From Trichobilharzia szidati (taxonomy: Eukaryota > Platyhelminthes > Trematoda > Strigeidida > Schistosomatidae), in contig OX235272.1 in NCBI GenBank assembly GCA_944472155.2, positions 15,732,354 to 15,796,353 of the forward strand: DNA of 64,000 bases. Reading direction: 5' to 3'. The translations under genes and the position numbers were made by a program. The number at the start of each line of letters is the position of its first letter. Positions within the stretch are counted from its first letter, which is position 1. The notes under the pieces were generated by a model. The model was not told the origin of the DNA and searched no databases. It saw only the letters and a program-made list of their open reading frames with translations. This document shows, one piece after another, positions 9,801 to 19,364 of this stretch.

Positions 9801-12800
9801 CACCGTTACATGAATGTATAAAGTGGACTACTTCGCTCTCCTCTTACACCTTTTTAAAATCATAACTGTCCAAATTACTTTATAATTTTTTGACTACTTC
9901 ATCTTTAATTACAAGTTACCATTGTCCAAATCACTTTGTTTTTCTTTAATAATCTGTTACGTGACTAACCTGGGCATTATGCATTATGCAGTCCACTCCT
10001 TGTATCCATTTCTACCTTTTAATTGTGTGTATTAATTTTATCCGTGAATTACCACCCCTTCTCTGACATGTTGACACAGACTAATTATTGTTGACAAACA
10101 TATCGCCACTTGATTAGTAAACTCTTGTGTATTGTAATGAAACTGCTATACATGTATATTAGAGTCGTTCCAGCGTGAGATGAGGATCTAATTGAGAAGT
10201 AATGAATATTTTTCTTCGCTCAATCCTTTTTTTTTTCTAAATCCCGAAATGGGTATTTTTCTTTCATAACTTTAATGCTCTCGATGTTCTAAAATGTCTT
10301 AAAACGCCCAAGCCCTCACGTAGCCTTGGCCATGTTAGTATACCTGCATATGTTCTAAAACAATGTGCAGATGCTTTATGTTCTCCACTGACTAACATCG
10401 TAAATGCCTCTTTCTCCAAAAATGTCGTACCTGATGCATGGAAAGACATTAAAATATTCCCTGTCCCTAAACCTGGAAACAGCAAGAACGTAAAGTTCAG
10501 ACCTATTGCCATCACTTCCCCGTTTCTAAAGCTTATGGAAACACTAGTACTTCTTAAACTTGAACCCTCCCTTAAAAACTTTGAAGACCCCAAACAATTT
10601 GCTTATAGACAGGGTAGGAGCACTTTAGGAGCTGCAGCCGTCTTACACAACAGTATCGTCTCATCATTAGATAAAGGTGCCAAATACGTCCGCTGCACGT
10701 TTCTCGACTTCACTTCTGCTTTCGACTCTGTACCTAGATGTCTCTTGCTAAATAACCTCTCTATGACAAAAATTGAGTCCTGGGTCACTAACTGCTTGCA
10801 TTCCTACTTCTCTAACAGAAAGCAGTACACCGTATACAAAGGTAAATCCTCCTCTGCTGTGCTCACTGAAGCTAGTGTCCCCCAAGGTGCTGTACTCTCC
10901 CTACTTCTCTTTTCTTTCATTCTACATAACTTACCATCTTCAAATGACATTAATTTTGTCAAATATGCCGACGACCTGACAGTATCTTTGCCTGTCAAAT
11001 GTCGAAGTGACTGCTCGAAATTAAATGGCTTTCTGTCAGAAATCAGCCAGTGGTTCAAGGAAAACGGTCTTACCTTAAAGCCCTCCAAATGCCAAACAGT
11101 CAATTTCACCTTTAGGCATAAATCCGACCTAAACAAACTGGTTGGCTCTCACAAGGTGTGCAACATACATGGCACTGAAATAGAAACCAAGTCGGAAATT
11201 AAATATCTAGGCGTCATTCTATCTGCTGATCTTTCCTGGTCGTCTCATACCTTGACGATTTCTAAGAAAATATTCCGTCTCACCTTCGACATCAAGAAGT
11301 TAAAACATTCTGGTATAACCCAACCCAATCCTTACTCCTACAATTCGTTAACTCTCGCATTCTGCCTATTATTCTCTATCGTTCCTTAGTTGCTTAGTTT
11401 TTCCCGGGCTACTGAAGAAAGACTATAACATCATATTACGCAGGATGTTAAAGGTTGTCAGCAGGGTAGGCGATGTGCCACTTAACCAGCTTGTTAATAT
11501 TCTGGTCGACAGGCAGGCACATGAACTCATGTGAAAAATGGGCCAAATCCATTTTATCTAACTCACACCACCCTCTTCACTCACAACTCTCCCCATGCAT
11601 CTATCTCATCAGGCAAAACCAGAAGCCTATATAGAAAACTATATGCTCGCACTAACAAGTACAAAAACTCAACCATACCTTACTTGGCTCGTGTTCTGTG
11701 CGATAAAGTAAGCATTAGGCGTGACACCTATAATTCATTAAATAGTCAGTAGAACAACTGGACCTCATCTTTCCAACTCATATCATTTATAGGTACAACG
11801 TTTTCTTTCTTTCTTTTCCTTTTCTCTCCCTCTTTTTTCTTCAGTTATGTGCTGCTTTGTTTCTTTCTCTCGCTTACGCCAGTAAATATGATAGCACCTA
11901 CTTTTCTAACACCTTCAAACACTGTTTCCAGCTTTACCTTTGCTACCGACATGCCAATGTGTTGTTGTCATAATGAACTGAGATTTCCTTAATCTATGTA
12001 GAATTCTATTTATTGATAATGTACTAACTGGATGCAATACTGTAGTAAAAATGCTTAGAATTCCACTCTGTATCACATGTACTGTTTTGGAATAAAGCAA
12101 ATTATTATTATTTATCGAAATAAAATGTTGTGATCAGACTGTTCGAAATGTATTGGGCAAAATTGTATCACAAAATTCTTCAGATGAAATCTCCGTCTTC
12201 TAATAGCACCAGCGGAACTGATTTAAAGACAGTAATTATTTAAATCATTGATTGATGTTTTAAGTGTACTGCTATTTTGTTCTCTTCTTTTTCTTCTTCT
12301 TCTTCAGAAAATCAACTGGATATTACTCACACTAATAACTGTAGGAATTGTTCTCTTTATTATAGTCGTATTACTAACAGTCGGTTTTGTCTGGAAATAT
12401 ATGCGAAGAAAGTAAGTGCACTGCAGTTTGCTGATTCACTTCTACCGGTGAACTAAATTTTTGTATGTGAGGAGTACATCCTGAATATATTGTTTTTAGA
12501 ATGTAATTAAGATAATTCCATATTAGTTTGCTTATTAGATATATGACACAGTGATGAAACAGTATTATTTACTGGATGACACAGTTTCCAATAAAATTTA
12601 TTGTTCATAATCATTCCATCAATTGTGATCATACGACTTTGACACTTGAGTTTTATAGTTTTCTTTGTTTTCTCCTATTTGTTGTCGTTGGGGTAGTAGA
12701 ATTTTCCAGATATCGGGGAAAGGTGATGGATCATTCCTATTACAAGTATTTGTAGTTGATTCGATAAACAAAGCTTCTGTTATCAATCTCTCCCTATACC

Positions 12801-15800
12801 CTGTGACATTAGATTTTAAAACTGTCTGTCATCCTATCCCATCCTATTTCGTGGTTGTGTGTAACTGCATGTAGTGAGTGTTGTAGCTGAACTATTCTCC
12901 AGATTTCTTATCTTATTCGGGTCAACCAATCTAGATTTAGCTGCTAGGCTTTTATGCTCGGCTAGTCTCACTGCCCCTGTTCTACTAGTTTGACCTATGT
13001 ACTTGACCTGACAATCATTCAGGCGGAGTATTAGATAAACTAAATTGTTTTGTTTTAAAGGCTCCACAAGAGTGATCCTTTAACCGACAAAGCTTGTTTC
13101 TAATTGAGCTTGTGGGCTTTAATGCCGTTTTTTTAACAAGGCAGGAATAAAAGTGGCATTTAAACCCACAAACTCAATTAGAAACAAGCTTTGTCGGTTA
13201 AAGGATCAATCCTGTAGAGCCTTCAAAACAAAACAATTTAGTTTATCTAATACCCAGCCTGCAATGATTGTCAGGTTAAATACATAGGTCAAACTAGTAG
13301 AACAGGGGCAGTGAGACTAGCCGAGCATAAAAGCCTAGCAGCTAAATCTAGATTGGTTGACCCGAATAAGATAAGAATTCTGGAGAATAGTTCAGCTATA
13401 GCACCACACAACCATAAAATAGGATGGGATAGGATGACAGACAGTTTTAAAATCTAATGTCACAGGGTATAGGGAGAGATTGATAACAGAAGCTTTGTTT
13501 ATCGAATCAACTGCAAATACATGTAATAGGAATGATTCATCACCTGTCCCCGATATCTGGAAAATTCTACTACCCCAACGACAACAAATAGGAGAAAACA
13601 AAGAAAACTATAAAACTCAAGTTTCGAAGTCGTGTGATTACAATTGATGGAATGATTATGAACAATAAATTTTGTTCGAAACGTCATCCAGTAAATAATA
13701 CTGTTTCATCACTGTGTCATATATCTAATAAGCAAACTAATATGGAATTACTTACTACCACAATGCCCAAGTTTTACACATATATTAATATGTGATTAAG
13801 ATAAAATCACCACACACACACGCACATATATACAATTCGAGGTGGCAGTCCATCATGGTTTCTTACTCTTAAATCACAAAAGAGATTATCAACCTCATAA
13901 TATATAAATAGCAAACACAAAAGTGGTGGGATACAGTAGTGTGGTGGAAAAATTTGTTTTATTCCTTTACTTTCTCAGGGGAACATAGGGCTTCAAGCTA
14001 CAGGCTTCTCTCTTTGCCAGTCCTATTACCGGCTTAGCGAGGTAAAGGGGCGTGTTGGTCGGGTATCGAACCCCGAACCACGTACAAGGCTGGCGAGCAT
14101 TCCTTGCGCTGTGCCACCGGCACACGTGGAGGAATGTACTACTTACTAACTCATGTGAGTAGGTAGTAATAGGACTCATGCCAACAAATATCACTTGCTA
14201 GTTGAATTAAAATGATCTCAAATAGTTTGCAGGGAATCTCAGTTGACTTGAATGATTAAACACAACCGTCAGACAGTGATGATCGATTCTGGAATCTATC
14301 CGATTCTGATTCACTATCCTGAAAAAGCACACACAGTTATCCATAAGTAGTAATTCTGACAGTATGAGATGGATAACCTCGTATCCTGTTAGAGTTGAGT
14401 GCACAATGTACTGAACGGCTGTTTTGCCTCAGCTTAGAACTACTCGGCAGTGCTCACACACTTCATCAAACGGGGATCGAACCAGTGTGGTCCATGGAGT
14501 TTGGTACAAGCGGAAATACACGGAGACAACATTGGCTGGCGGTAACGCTATGCATCGCGGACAAGCGGTAGTAGGAATTCATGAGCCATTGAATCCCATC
14601 TCAGTGACTATATAATAAACAGACTCACTTCATAACTCAGAGGTCCTATGTTTGATCCCCGGTAGCTTTACGCGTAAGTGTTGTCCAAGAGCCCCATACT
14701 AGGTAGAAACAGTTTCACAATACTCCATGGTGCTTACTTGTTCTTCAATTGACATCATGCGTTGTGTAACTTGAAGTCGAACAGATTCTTACAAATCACC
14801 GCTTAAGAATGATTACTTGTTCAAATTATTATTGGGAATCTTCCATCTCTGCATTAAATTTAGGGCGAAATCCTCGTCCACTGTTGATGATGGCTAACAC
14901 TTGAATCCAGGACACACGATTCCCTCTTTTTTATTTCTTTTCTGCCGATATGTATATCAGACAAGGGGTGACTTTTGTCGATGTAAGTTTGAGACAATGC
15001 GTGCTGATTTCACACGTTGAAATGAACTGAAAAACAGCATTCGATACTTTTAGTTATGATTATTTCCGAGGAAAATTGACTGGCTGTCACAAAAAGCAAC
15101 TCTTATGAATTGAATTTACACAATCTGGTTAGGTATGCATGTGCATATATATAAATATGCAGAACTTAAGGGAGAAGATATAGTACAAAATAATTATTCA
15201 TGTATAATCCCCATTCAGGCATTAATGAAAACCAAACACGTAGATCAGCGAAGAGTCTCTCTTCGGCATCGAATTCATTTTCTTAGCTGTTCAATCGCAA
15301 ATATATATGTGTTATTTTGTATGTATGTGTACAATAAGTTTATCAAACAAAAATACAATTGGTTATAGTTATTTAAACTAAACAGGTGAAGATTGGTAAT
15401 TGGAGTTACGCAATACAAAATCAGTCAAGAAAATTAGGTGTTAGTGAAATTAGGGTAGTAACAAAGGTGATGCATTGTCACAAACAGTTGTTAAAAGAAG
15501 TTATGTAATAATATGAATAGTTTGATGAGTGAGTTTTATTCAGGATGCACATAGGAACAAAGTAGATAATACGAAATTACATAAGAGTTCTAAATGAATA
15601 CAAGAATTATAAGCAATTAAAGAACAGGCAAAGAAACAAAATTAAGTCATCGAAATCAAAATAATCAAATCAAATAAAAAAAGTTGTTACCAAGACAGTA
15701 GAGGTGGTTGAGTCATCCTTTTTTGTATGCACACCTCCGGTTTTTCTTTGTGAATGACCAGAGCTTCAGCGATACAAAGAAGGCGAAACCGTATTGCCTT

Positions 15801-16971
15801 TGATAGGTTGTTCTTGACTCTGTAGATTACTTTGAAGGAGGCGTTTGTTGAAATGGAACGATCAGTGTTAACCAGGTGTTCAATTATCGCACTCCTTATT
15901 GGACCACTATTGCCTTTTCGCAACCATGCTGGATAGTGTTCTTGAATCCTCTTGGACAGGATGCGCGTCGAACGACCGATGTACCTGGCTCGACAGCAGC
16001 AGGTGAACTGATATATGCACACAGAAGTGGTCAGATGCGGGATCTTGTCCTTGAGGCTCCTGTAGATCAGTGGGCGACTGGAGGACACTATTCTTAGCAT
16101 TACTGCAAAGAATGCTCTTCTCAGAGATGATGTGATCCTTCTCTTGAGAATATCGCTTGCTAAATCTCCCAATCTGTGACCATAGTTGCTATGGCGATCA
16201 CTGAACATCAGATCTATTTTTTGTTATATTTTGACTGTGTATTGGTATTTAATGCTGTGATGTTCTTTTTAACAAAACAGGCGCGCAGTCGAATTCAATG
16301 ATAAACACGGAGCCATTGTATACTATCACAATCCTAGAAATTCTACCCAATCGAATTATGGTAGTTCATGTCCCCTGAATCCACATTTCATGAATAGTAC
16401 ATACGAGGATACTTCAAATAATCCACCAATCATTGTCAAGCCATCTAATGCTGTTTATTCAAAAAAGCTAGAACCAAGTCCACTTATAGATGAATATGAC
16501 GAATGTGATCCCCTAGGTATATATGCTGGTGCAGAGATATACGCAACTGCATTCCCACCGGATGACATTAAAGCAGAAGAAGAAGAACATGGTGGAGATA
16601 TAGGAAAGACAGATGAAAAGGATAAACGAATATCAGTAACAGAGACAATTGTAGATCCATTTGACGAAGATGCCCCTCCATTACCGCCTCTACGACCAAC
16701 AACATTCGATGCTTCACCATACCAATTATTAAATGAATGCACTCAACTAATCGATAAAAATCAAAGACCACAATCTCCATCAACATTGAGTACATTTACA
16801 AATAATTTCAATGATACAACACCATATCATCAACCGTCTAGTCTACAATCTGAACAATTACCAAATGTCTCGATCATCAACTCATCCACTTTTGATAATA
16901 ATGATAATGATAATAATAACAGTGATAAGCCAGCTATTTATCAGCGAACATCAAGTATTAGTAATGTTTAG
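6476..16971 (+). CDS. EGF-repeat type I transmembrane protein, 3' half of gene (three exons)
   Basis: Three exons with consensus splice sites (acceptors ttttcacag, cttcttcag, aaaacag; donors gtaagta, gtaagtg) join in phase to encode about 380 residues plus a stop. The order is two EGF repeats, a single hydrophobic helix, a basic stop-transfer KYMRRK, and a 230-residue acidic, Pro/Asn-rich tail. The N-terminal signal peptide and any further extracellular domains must lie left of the window or in undetected upstream exons. The C-terminus I-S-N-V fits a class I PDZ ligand, as in many Delta/Jagged-type proteins. That family assignment is only an inference, because no DSL domain is visible. Both introns are packed with retroelements. 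Confidence 0.85.
7060..8430 (+). mobile_element. PLE remnant (family F2) in intron 1, interrupted by an RTE
   Basis: The left part (about 7060-7557) matches, in decayed form, the F2 PLE endonuclease region and the following block (compare 13155-13600: the ttgtcggctt-aag region and the tttgttcatcgaatcaac region). The right part (8276-8430) matches the F2 3' end (aataaattgtgtccgaaac, then catccag and taatatggaat). The RTE at 7558-8275 lies between them. No usable reading frame survives. Confidence 0.65.
7558..8275 (+). mobile_element. 5'-truncated RTE LINE inserted in a PLE
   Basis: This 718-bp 3' fragment carries the RTE C-terminal landmarks DLKELTSFTHLGSI, NINNKIR and the KIRWPPERTRT region. 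It ends in a ccctatgttccactaggaac tail followed by (AAT)n. Both sides carry aaattaagc (7549-7557 and 8276-8284), a 9-bp target-site duplication. It sits inside the F2 PLE remnant and inside intron 1 of the EGF gene, sense to it. Frames are broken near 7640 and 7800. Confidence 0.8.
8431..9060. other. Intron 1 spacer
   Basis: AT-rich intronic sequence with no repeat or exon recognised. A few short open frames lack domain features. Confidence 0.3.
9061..9345 (+). pseudogene. Decayed duplicate of the EGF-2 exon end and its splice donor
   Basis: This stretch aligns base by base to 6746-7025: the GTGTATGTT...ACCT...GAATGGAC segment, GATAGATGTGAGTTGTCTGTGG (given here in part), the donor TTGGTAAGTAAG and about 180 nt of intron. 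A two-base insertion after the ACCT and a short deletion shift the frame, so the EGF half is not codable. It appears to be a segmental tandem duplication about 2.3 kb downstream of the true exon. Confidence 0.8.
9478..10250 (+). mobile_element. PLE GIY-YIG endonuclease remnant and 3' flank
   Basis: Translation from 9478 shows the PLE endonuclease order: C-x-A-SYIGGT, the HHHISERHPACLSK block, SSVLAHLVDSEH, the FKVIYR motif, AEAIGIHLKKPNLCVKK and LPWP. The first half of the GIY-YIG fold is missing. A TGA near 9695 and an adjacent frameshift break it. It lies sense to the EGF gene in intron 1, directly upstream of the CR1-like LINE. Confidence 0.75.
10262..11389 (+). pseudogene. Reverse transcriptase of CR1/Jockey-type LINE
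   Basis: Blocks in order are IFPVPKPGNSKNVKFRPIAI (fingers), FAYRQGRST, FLDFTSAFDSVP (motif A, first catalytic Asp), SVPQGAVLSLLLF (motif B), KYADDLTVS (motif C, catalytic Asp pair) and the IKYLGVILS/LSWSSH thumb. The frame has no start codon at its 5' end and reads through from truncated upstream sequence. The endonuclease is absent. After 11389 the C-terminus resumes in another frame. The RT core itself is nearly intact. Confidence 0.85.
10262..12113 (+). mobile_element. CR1/Jockey-type LINE, 5'-truncated, with RT domain
   Basis: An RT frame open from about 10262 to 11389 precedes a frameshifted C-terminus and a tail ending in AATAAAGCAAATTATTATT. It lies sense to the host gene in intron 1, and its end at about 12113 is only 195 nt before exon 2. 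Its family differs from the LINE at 19365-21180: the catalytic box is YADD here and FADD there. Confidence 0.85.
12308..12411 (+). CDS. Transmembrane exon of the EGF-repeat protein
   Basis: A 104-nt exon bounded by cttcttcag and gtaagtg. It enters in phase 0 and leaves with two bases that complete Lys with the first base of exon 3. It encodes KINW, then a run of about 25 hydrophobic residues rich in Ile, Leu and Val, then WKYMRRK. A short helix followed by Lys/Arg marks a single-pass type I topology. Exon phase agrees with both neighbours. Confidence 0.9.
12514..13749. mobile_element. PLE (family F2) palindrome, arms about 600 bp
   Basis: Bases 12514-13126 and 13155-13749 are inverted repeats of one another around a 28-nt spacer. 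Each arm encodes part of a PLE endonuclease: the right arm and the minus-strand left arm both read QTSRTGAVRLAEHKSLAAKS (GIY-YIG second half), and the left arm keeps CQVKYIG. In the right arm the YIG region is altered. A block with SLYPV and PDIWKILLP follows. The palindrome starts about 100 nt after exon 2, inside intron 2. Arm divergence is only a few per cent by eye. Confidence 0.8.
13968..14140 (-). repeat. tRNA-derived SINE with RTE-like tail (second SINE family)
   Basis: On the minus strand the order is head ccggtggcacagcgc (A box-like), ggttcggggttcgata (B box) and a tail with gcttgaagccctatgttccc. It is the same family as 51634-51853 but more decayed. The tail resembles the 3' end of the RTE LINEs in this window, which suggests RTE machinery moved it. 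Confidence 0.65.
14141..15234. other. Intron 2 spacer with one decayed SINE
   Basis: Apart from the SINE relic at 14636-14766, this is intronic sequence with no exon or coding repeat recognised. A tRNA-like B box in reverse (gggatcgaacc) near 14470 hints at another SINE scrap. Confidence 0.3.
14636..14766 (+). repeat. Decayed hammerhead SINE relic
   Basis: A B box-like tttgatccc near 14650 is followed by gtccaagagccccatactagg, tagaaacag and acaatactcc. Together these parallel the stem II, GAAAC and stem I parts of the hammerhead SINE at 878-1064. The core CTGA part is not recognisable. Confidence 0.5.
15235..16215 (-). mobile_element. PLE (family F3) in intron 2, antisense to the host gene
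   Basis: The endonuclease region (15687-16208) and its 3' flank (15235-15686) are on the minus strand and end 65 nt before the acceptor of exon 3. A second, more damaged copy lies at 23440-24135. The 3' flank shares a short motif with that copy (cagcgaag-tgtctct, then gaattcattttc). No inverted 5' repeat was found. Confidence 0.75.
15687..16208 (-). pseudogene. PLE endonuclease domain, GIY-YIG, open frame of 173 codons
   Basis: The frame holds the linker to the endonuclease (LRRAFFAVMLRIVSSSRPL), then CIYQFTCCCRARYIGRSTR with the cysteines and YIG of the PLE GIY-YIG fold. Next are the catalytic-side RIQEHYPAWL, the IRSAIIEHLVNT motif, FKVIYRVKNN and the C-terminal KPEVCIQKRM...LSW. No internal stop is present. 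The reverse transcriptase that should precede it is absent, so the copy is 5'-truncated and nonfunctional as a mobile element. Confidence 0.8.
16281..16971 (+). CDS. Cytoplasmic-tail exon and stop of the EGF-repeat protein
   Basis: The acceptor aacaaaacag precedes the exon. With the two bases from exon 2 it reads K-RAVEFNDKHGAIVYYHNP and stays open to TAG at 16969-16971. The tail has an acidic patch (EEEEHGG), a Pro-rich APPLPPLRP stretch that could bind SH3 or WW domains, an Asn/Asp run and a final SISNV (class I PDZ-ligand pattern S-x-V). Coding quality is uniform, unlike the surrounding repeats. The tail is not similar to anything I can name. Confidence 0.9.
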
Positions 16972-17710
16972 TAAATGCTTTTTTTATTTACACAAATAAT
17001 TCCATTTTTGAATTTTATTCACGATTAATCAATATTTTTCTTAAAAATATGGAAAACTAAATTAAAATTTTAACAGCTGATTTCAAATTTGATCCCGGGA
17101 ATGTATACAATCTTTATTTGATTAAATAAGGAAGAGGAATTTGAATTAGGCGGTGAAAATCTCTCTCTCTCTCTCAAATGTTTGGCTTTGTTCAATTGTT
17201 CAATTCGCCCAATTACTGATACTTTTGCTTGTTTCGTTTTTAATCAGTTTTCGTGATTTATGATTTGTGATTTATCTGCCTCTTCGCCTTTTTAATCTAT
17301 TTCGCTTTTTGTTTTTTACTGTTTGTAACATATTGTGTTCTGAACATGAGTAAACATTATTGCATCTTGTATTTATATTTGTGGACAAAAGTCTAAATAT
17401 CATTCCGATTTTAAAGTCGTAGTGTTTTGTTTTCGAATTATTGAATTTTGAAGTCGTAGCAGTGAATGAATTTGTCTGATTGTGTACTGGGTTAAAAAGG
17501 AAAAATGGCGCCAAAACTAAGGCTGTTATAGAAACGTTACACTAATGTAAATGTTTTCAAATCTTATGCAGAACAGGTGTCGGAAGTGTCGTGGAATCCG
17601 TTTATCTGAATAAGAGACAGATGAATAGTCAGTATATCTACAGTTTGCATTGTGATTGAAAGAATATCACGACAGATCATGATTGTCTTTCATGCATTTA
17701 TTCCCCTTGA
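16972..17710 (+). other. Probable 3' UTR and downstream flank of the EGF-repeat gene
   Basis: AT-rich sequence follows the stop, with a (CT)n run at 17159-17175. No canonical AATAAA is seen before the PLE arm begins at 17711; the first one (about 17718) lies in that arm. The polyadenylation site is therefore not fixed. Confidence 0.35.
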
Positions 17711-17766
17711 TGAATTTAAATAAAGCAAGAACAAGAGTGGTTTGTGCAGAATAATATGGTACCATC

Positions 17767-17812
17767 ATTTATTTCGTCGGCTTCTCATCAGCTGCTTACA
17801 GCCTAAATAAAT
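17767..17812 (-). ncRNA. Hammerhead-like motif, left arm of PLE F4
   Basis: Mirror image of the motif at 18954-18999: CTGATGA and GAAA cores with a 6-bp AT-rich stem III on the minus strand. Confidence 0.4.
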
Positions 17813-18216
17813 TGTGAGGTTTACGTACAGAAAAGTTTTAACATACTTGCAAATTTTACATGTTGTCAGTTGACAGAAAGTTCCACAGTAAGTGAACAGT
17901 GCTCAGAAAATTGTGCTTATATAGTTTTTACACAGGCAGTTCAAGTTTAAACAAAATAAATGTATGCATACAATGGTAAAGGAGTTACGTGATAAACACT
18001 AGAGGTGAGTAAGATGATGAGTAATTAATAAATTTTGTAACGATGTACTGAGTTCAAATCACGTCATAGAAACAAGAGACAAGGAATATTACAGATTATT
18101 AAAAAAAGTGGGGTGAGGTTAAAGACAAAGTTTGCGTAATCAGAGTAAAGAATAAGGACATCCAGTTATCATGGCAAGGAAAGACTAATAACTACTCCTT
18201 TCTGAACACATAAATC

Positions 18217-18599
18217 CCGTCTATCAAACAACTTGCTCTTTGGTGCAATCAAAATTCGATAGATATCCTTCTTATGTTAACTCCAACTGTATATACAAAT
18301 TTACATGTATCTGCGGGAGCAGTTACATTGGAAGAACAGAAAGAAGGGCATATCTACGATTTTCTGAACATGTACCAAAAAGCTTACGTCTAAAGGGAAC
18401 AAATTCTTTAAACAGTGCCATCGCCAGGCATCTCCTCGACACGGGTCATGAGGTGGAAATCGAGAAATCCTTTAAAATTATCAATAGACAAAGGAGCTCC
18501 ATTCTCCTCAAGTTTGCCGAAGCAATTTCTATCAAACGCTTCAAACCAGATTTATGTGTTCAGAAAGAAGTAGTTATTAGTCTTTCCTTGCCATGGTAA
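18217..18599 (+). pseudogene. PLE F4 endonuclease fragment, GIY-YIG
   Basis: From 18240 the frame reads YVNSNCIYKFTCICGSSYIG, then RTERRAYLRFSEHVPKSL, a SAIARHLLDTGHEVEIEKSF block, KFAEAISIKRFKPDLCVQKE and LSLPW with a stop at 18597-18599. All landmark cysteines, the YIG, the Arg and the EH of this endonuclease family are present. The RT portion is missing. The ATG at 18240 is internal, not a real start. The last 50 nt also belong to the inverted-repeat arm. Confidence 0.8.
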
Positions 18600-18953
18600 C
18601 TGGATGTCTTTATTCTCTACTCTGATTACGTAATCTTTGTCTTTAACCTCACCCCTCTTTTTTTTAATAATCTGTAATATTGCTTGTCTCTTGTTTCTAT
18701 GACGTGATTTGAACTCAGTACATCGTTACAAAATTTATTAATTACTCATCATCTTACTCACCTCTAGTGTTTATCACGTAACTCCTTTACCATTGTATGC
18801 ATACATTTATTTTGTTTAAACTTGAACTGCCTGTGTAAAAACTATATAAGCACAATTTTCTGAGCACTGTTCACTTACTGTGGAACTTTCTGTCAACTGA
18901 CAACATGTAAAATTTGCAAGTATGTTAAAACTTTTCTGTACGTAAACCTCACA

Positions 18954-18999
18954 ATTTATTTAGGCTGTAAGCAGCTGATGAGAAGCCGACGAAATAAAT
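18954..18999 (+). ncRNA. Hammerhead-like ribozyme motif, PLE F4
   Basis: Stem III is ATTTAT (18954-18959) pairing with ATAAAT (18994-18999). The stem I hairpin CTG-TAAG-CAG abuts CTGATGA (18975-18981), and GAAA is at 18991-18994. Core bases are canonical. Stem II is very short (GAAGCCGAC allows a single G-C pair), so it may be minimal or decayed. Confidence 0.5.
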
Positions 19000-19364
19000 G
19001 ATGGTACCATATTATTCTGCACAAACCACTGTTGTTCTTGCTTTATTTAAATGATCATGATTGGTTGGACAAATTAAATAGTTTTGACAAAGACCGTTCA
19101 TGAATATACCTCGTTCTTAAGGCTAATCAAATTTTCAAAGCTACATTATGGATTTTAGATATTCAGTGTGATTGTGGGTTTAAGTATAAACAAGCTATTG
19201 TAGTACTTATTCTCTAATAGAGTCTACATTATTCAAATGCTGAAGGAGTAATTCAGAGAACAGACTTTACCTGGCAGTCTTATCCCTTTGTTTGTGTGAA
19301 GTAATTTGGCAGCTGCTTCAACACTACGGAGCGCAGTGCCATGAACACTTATACACTTTACAAT

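Larger units (their letters stand above)
17711..19057 (+). mobile_element. PLE (family F4) foldback, arms about 506 bp
   Basis: The unit is a plus-strand PLE 3' part (18217-19057) preceded by the reverse complement of its own last 0.5 kb. Bases 17711-18216 mirror 18549-19057. Only 18217-18548 is single-copy. The mirror includes the last part of the endonuclease, the 3' flank and a hammerhead-like motif in each arm. A few substitutions separate the arms, so the foldback is young. Confidence 0.85.
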
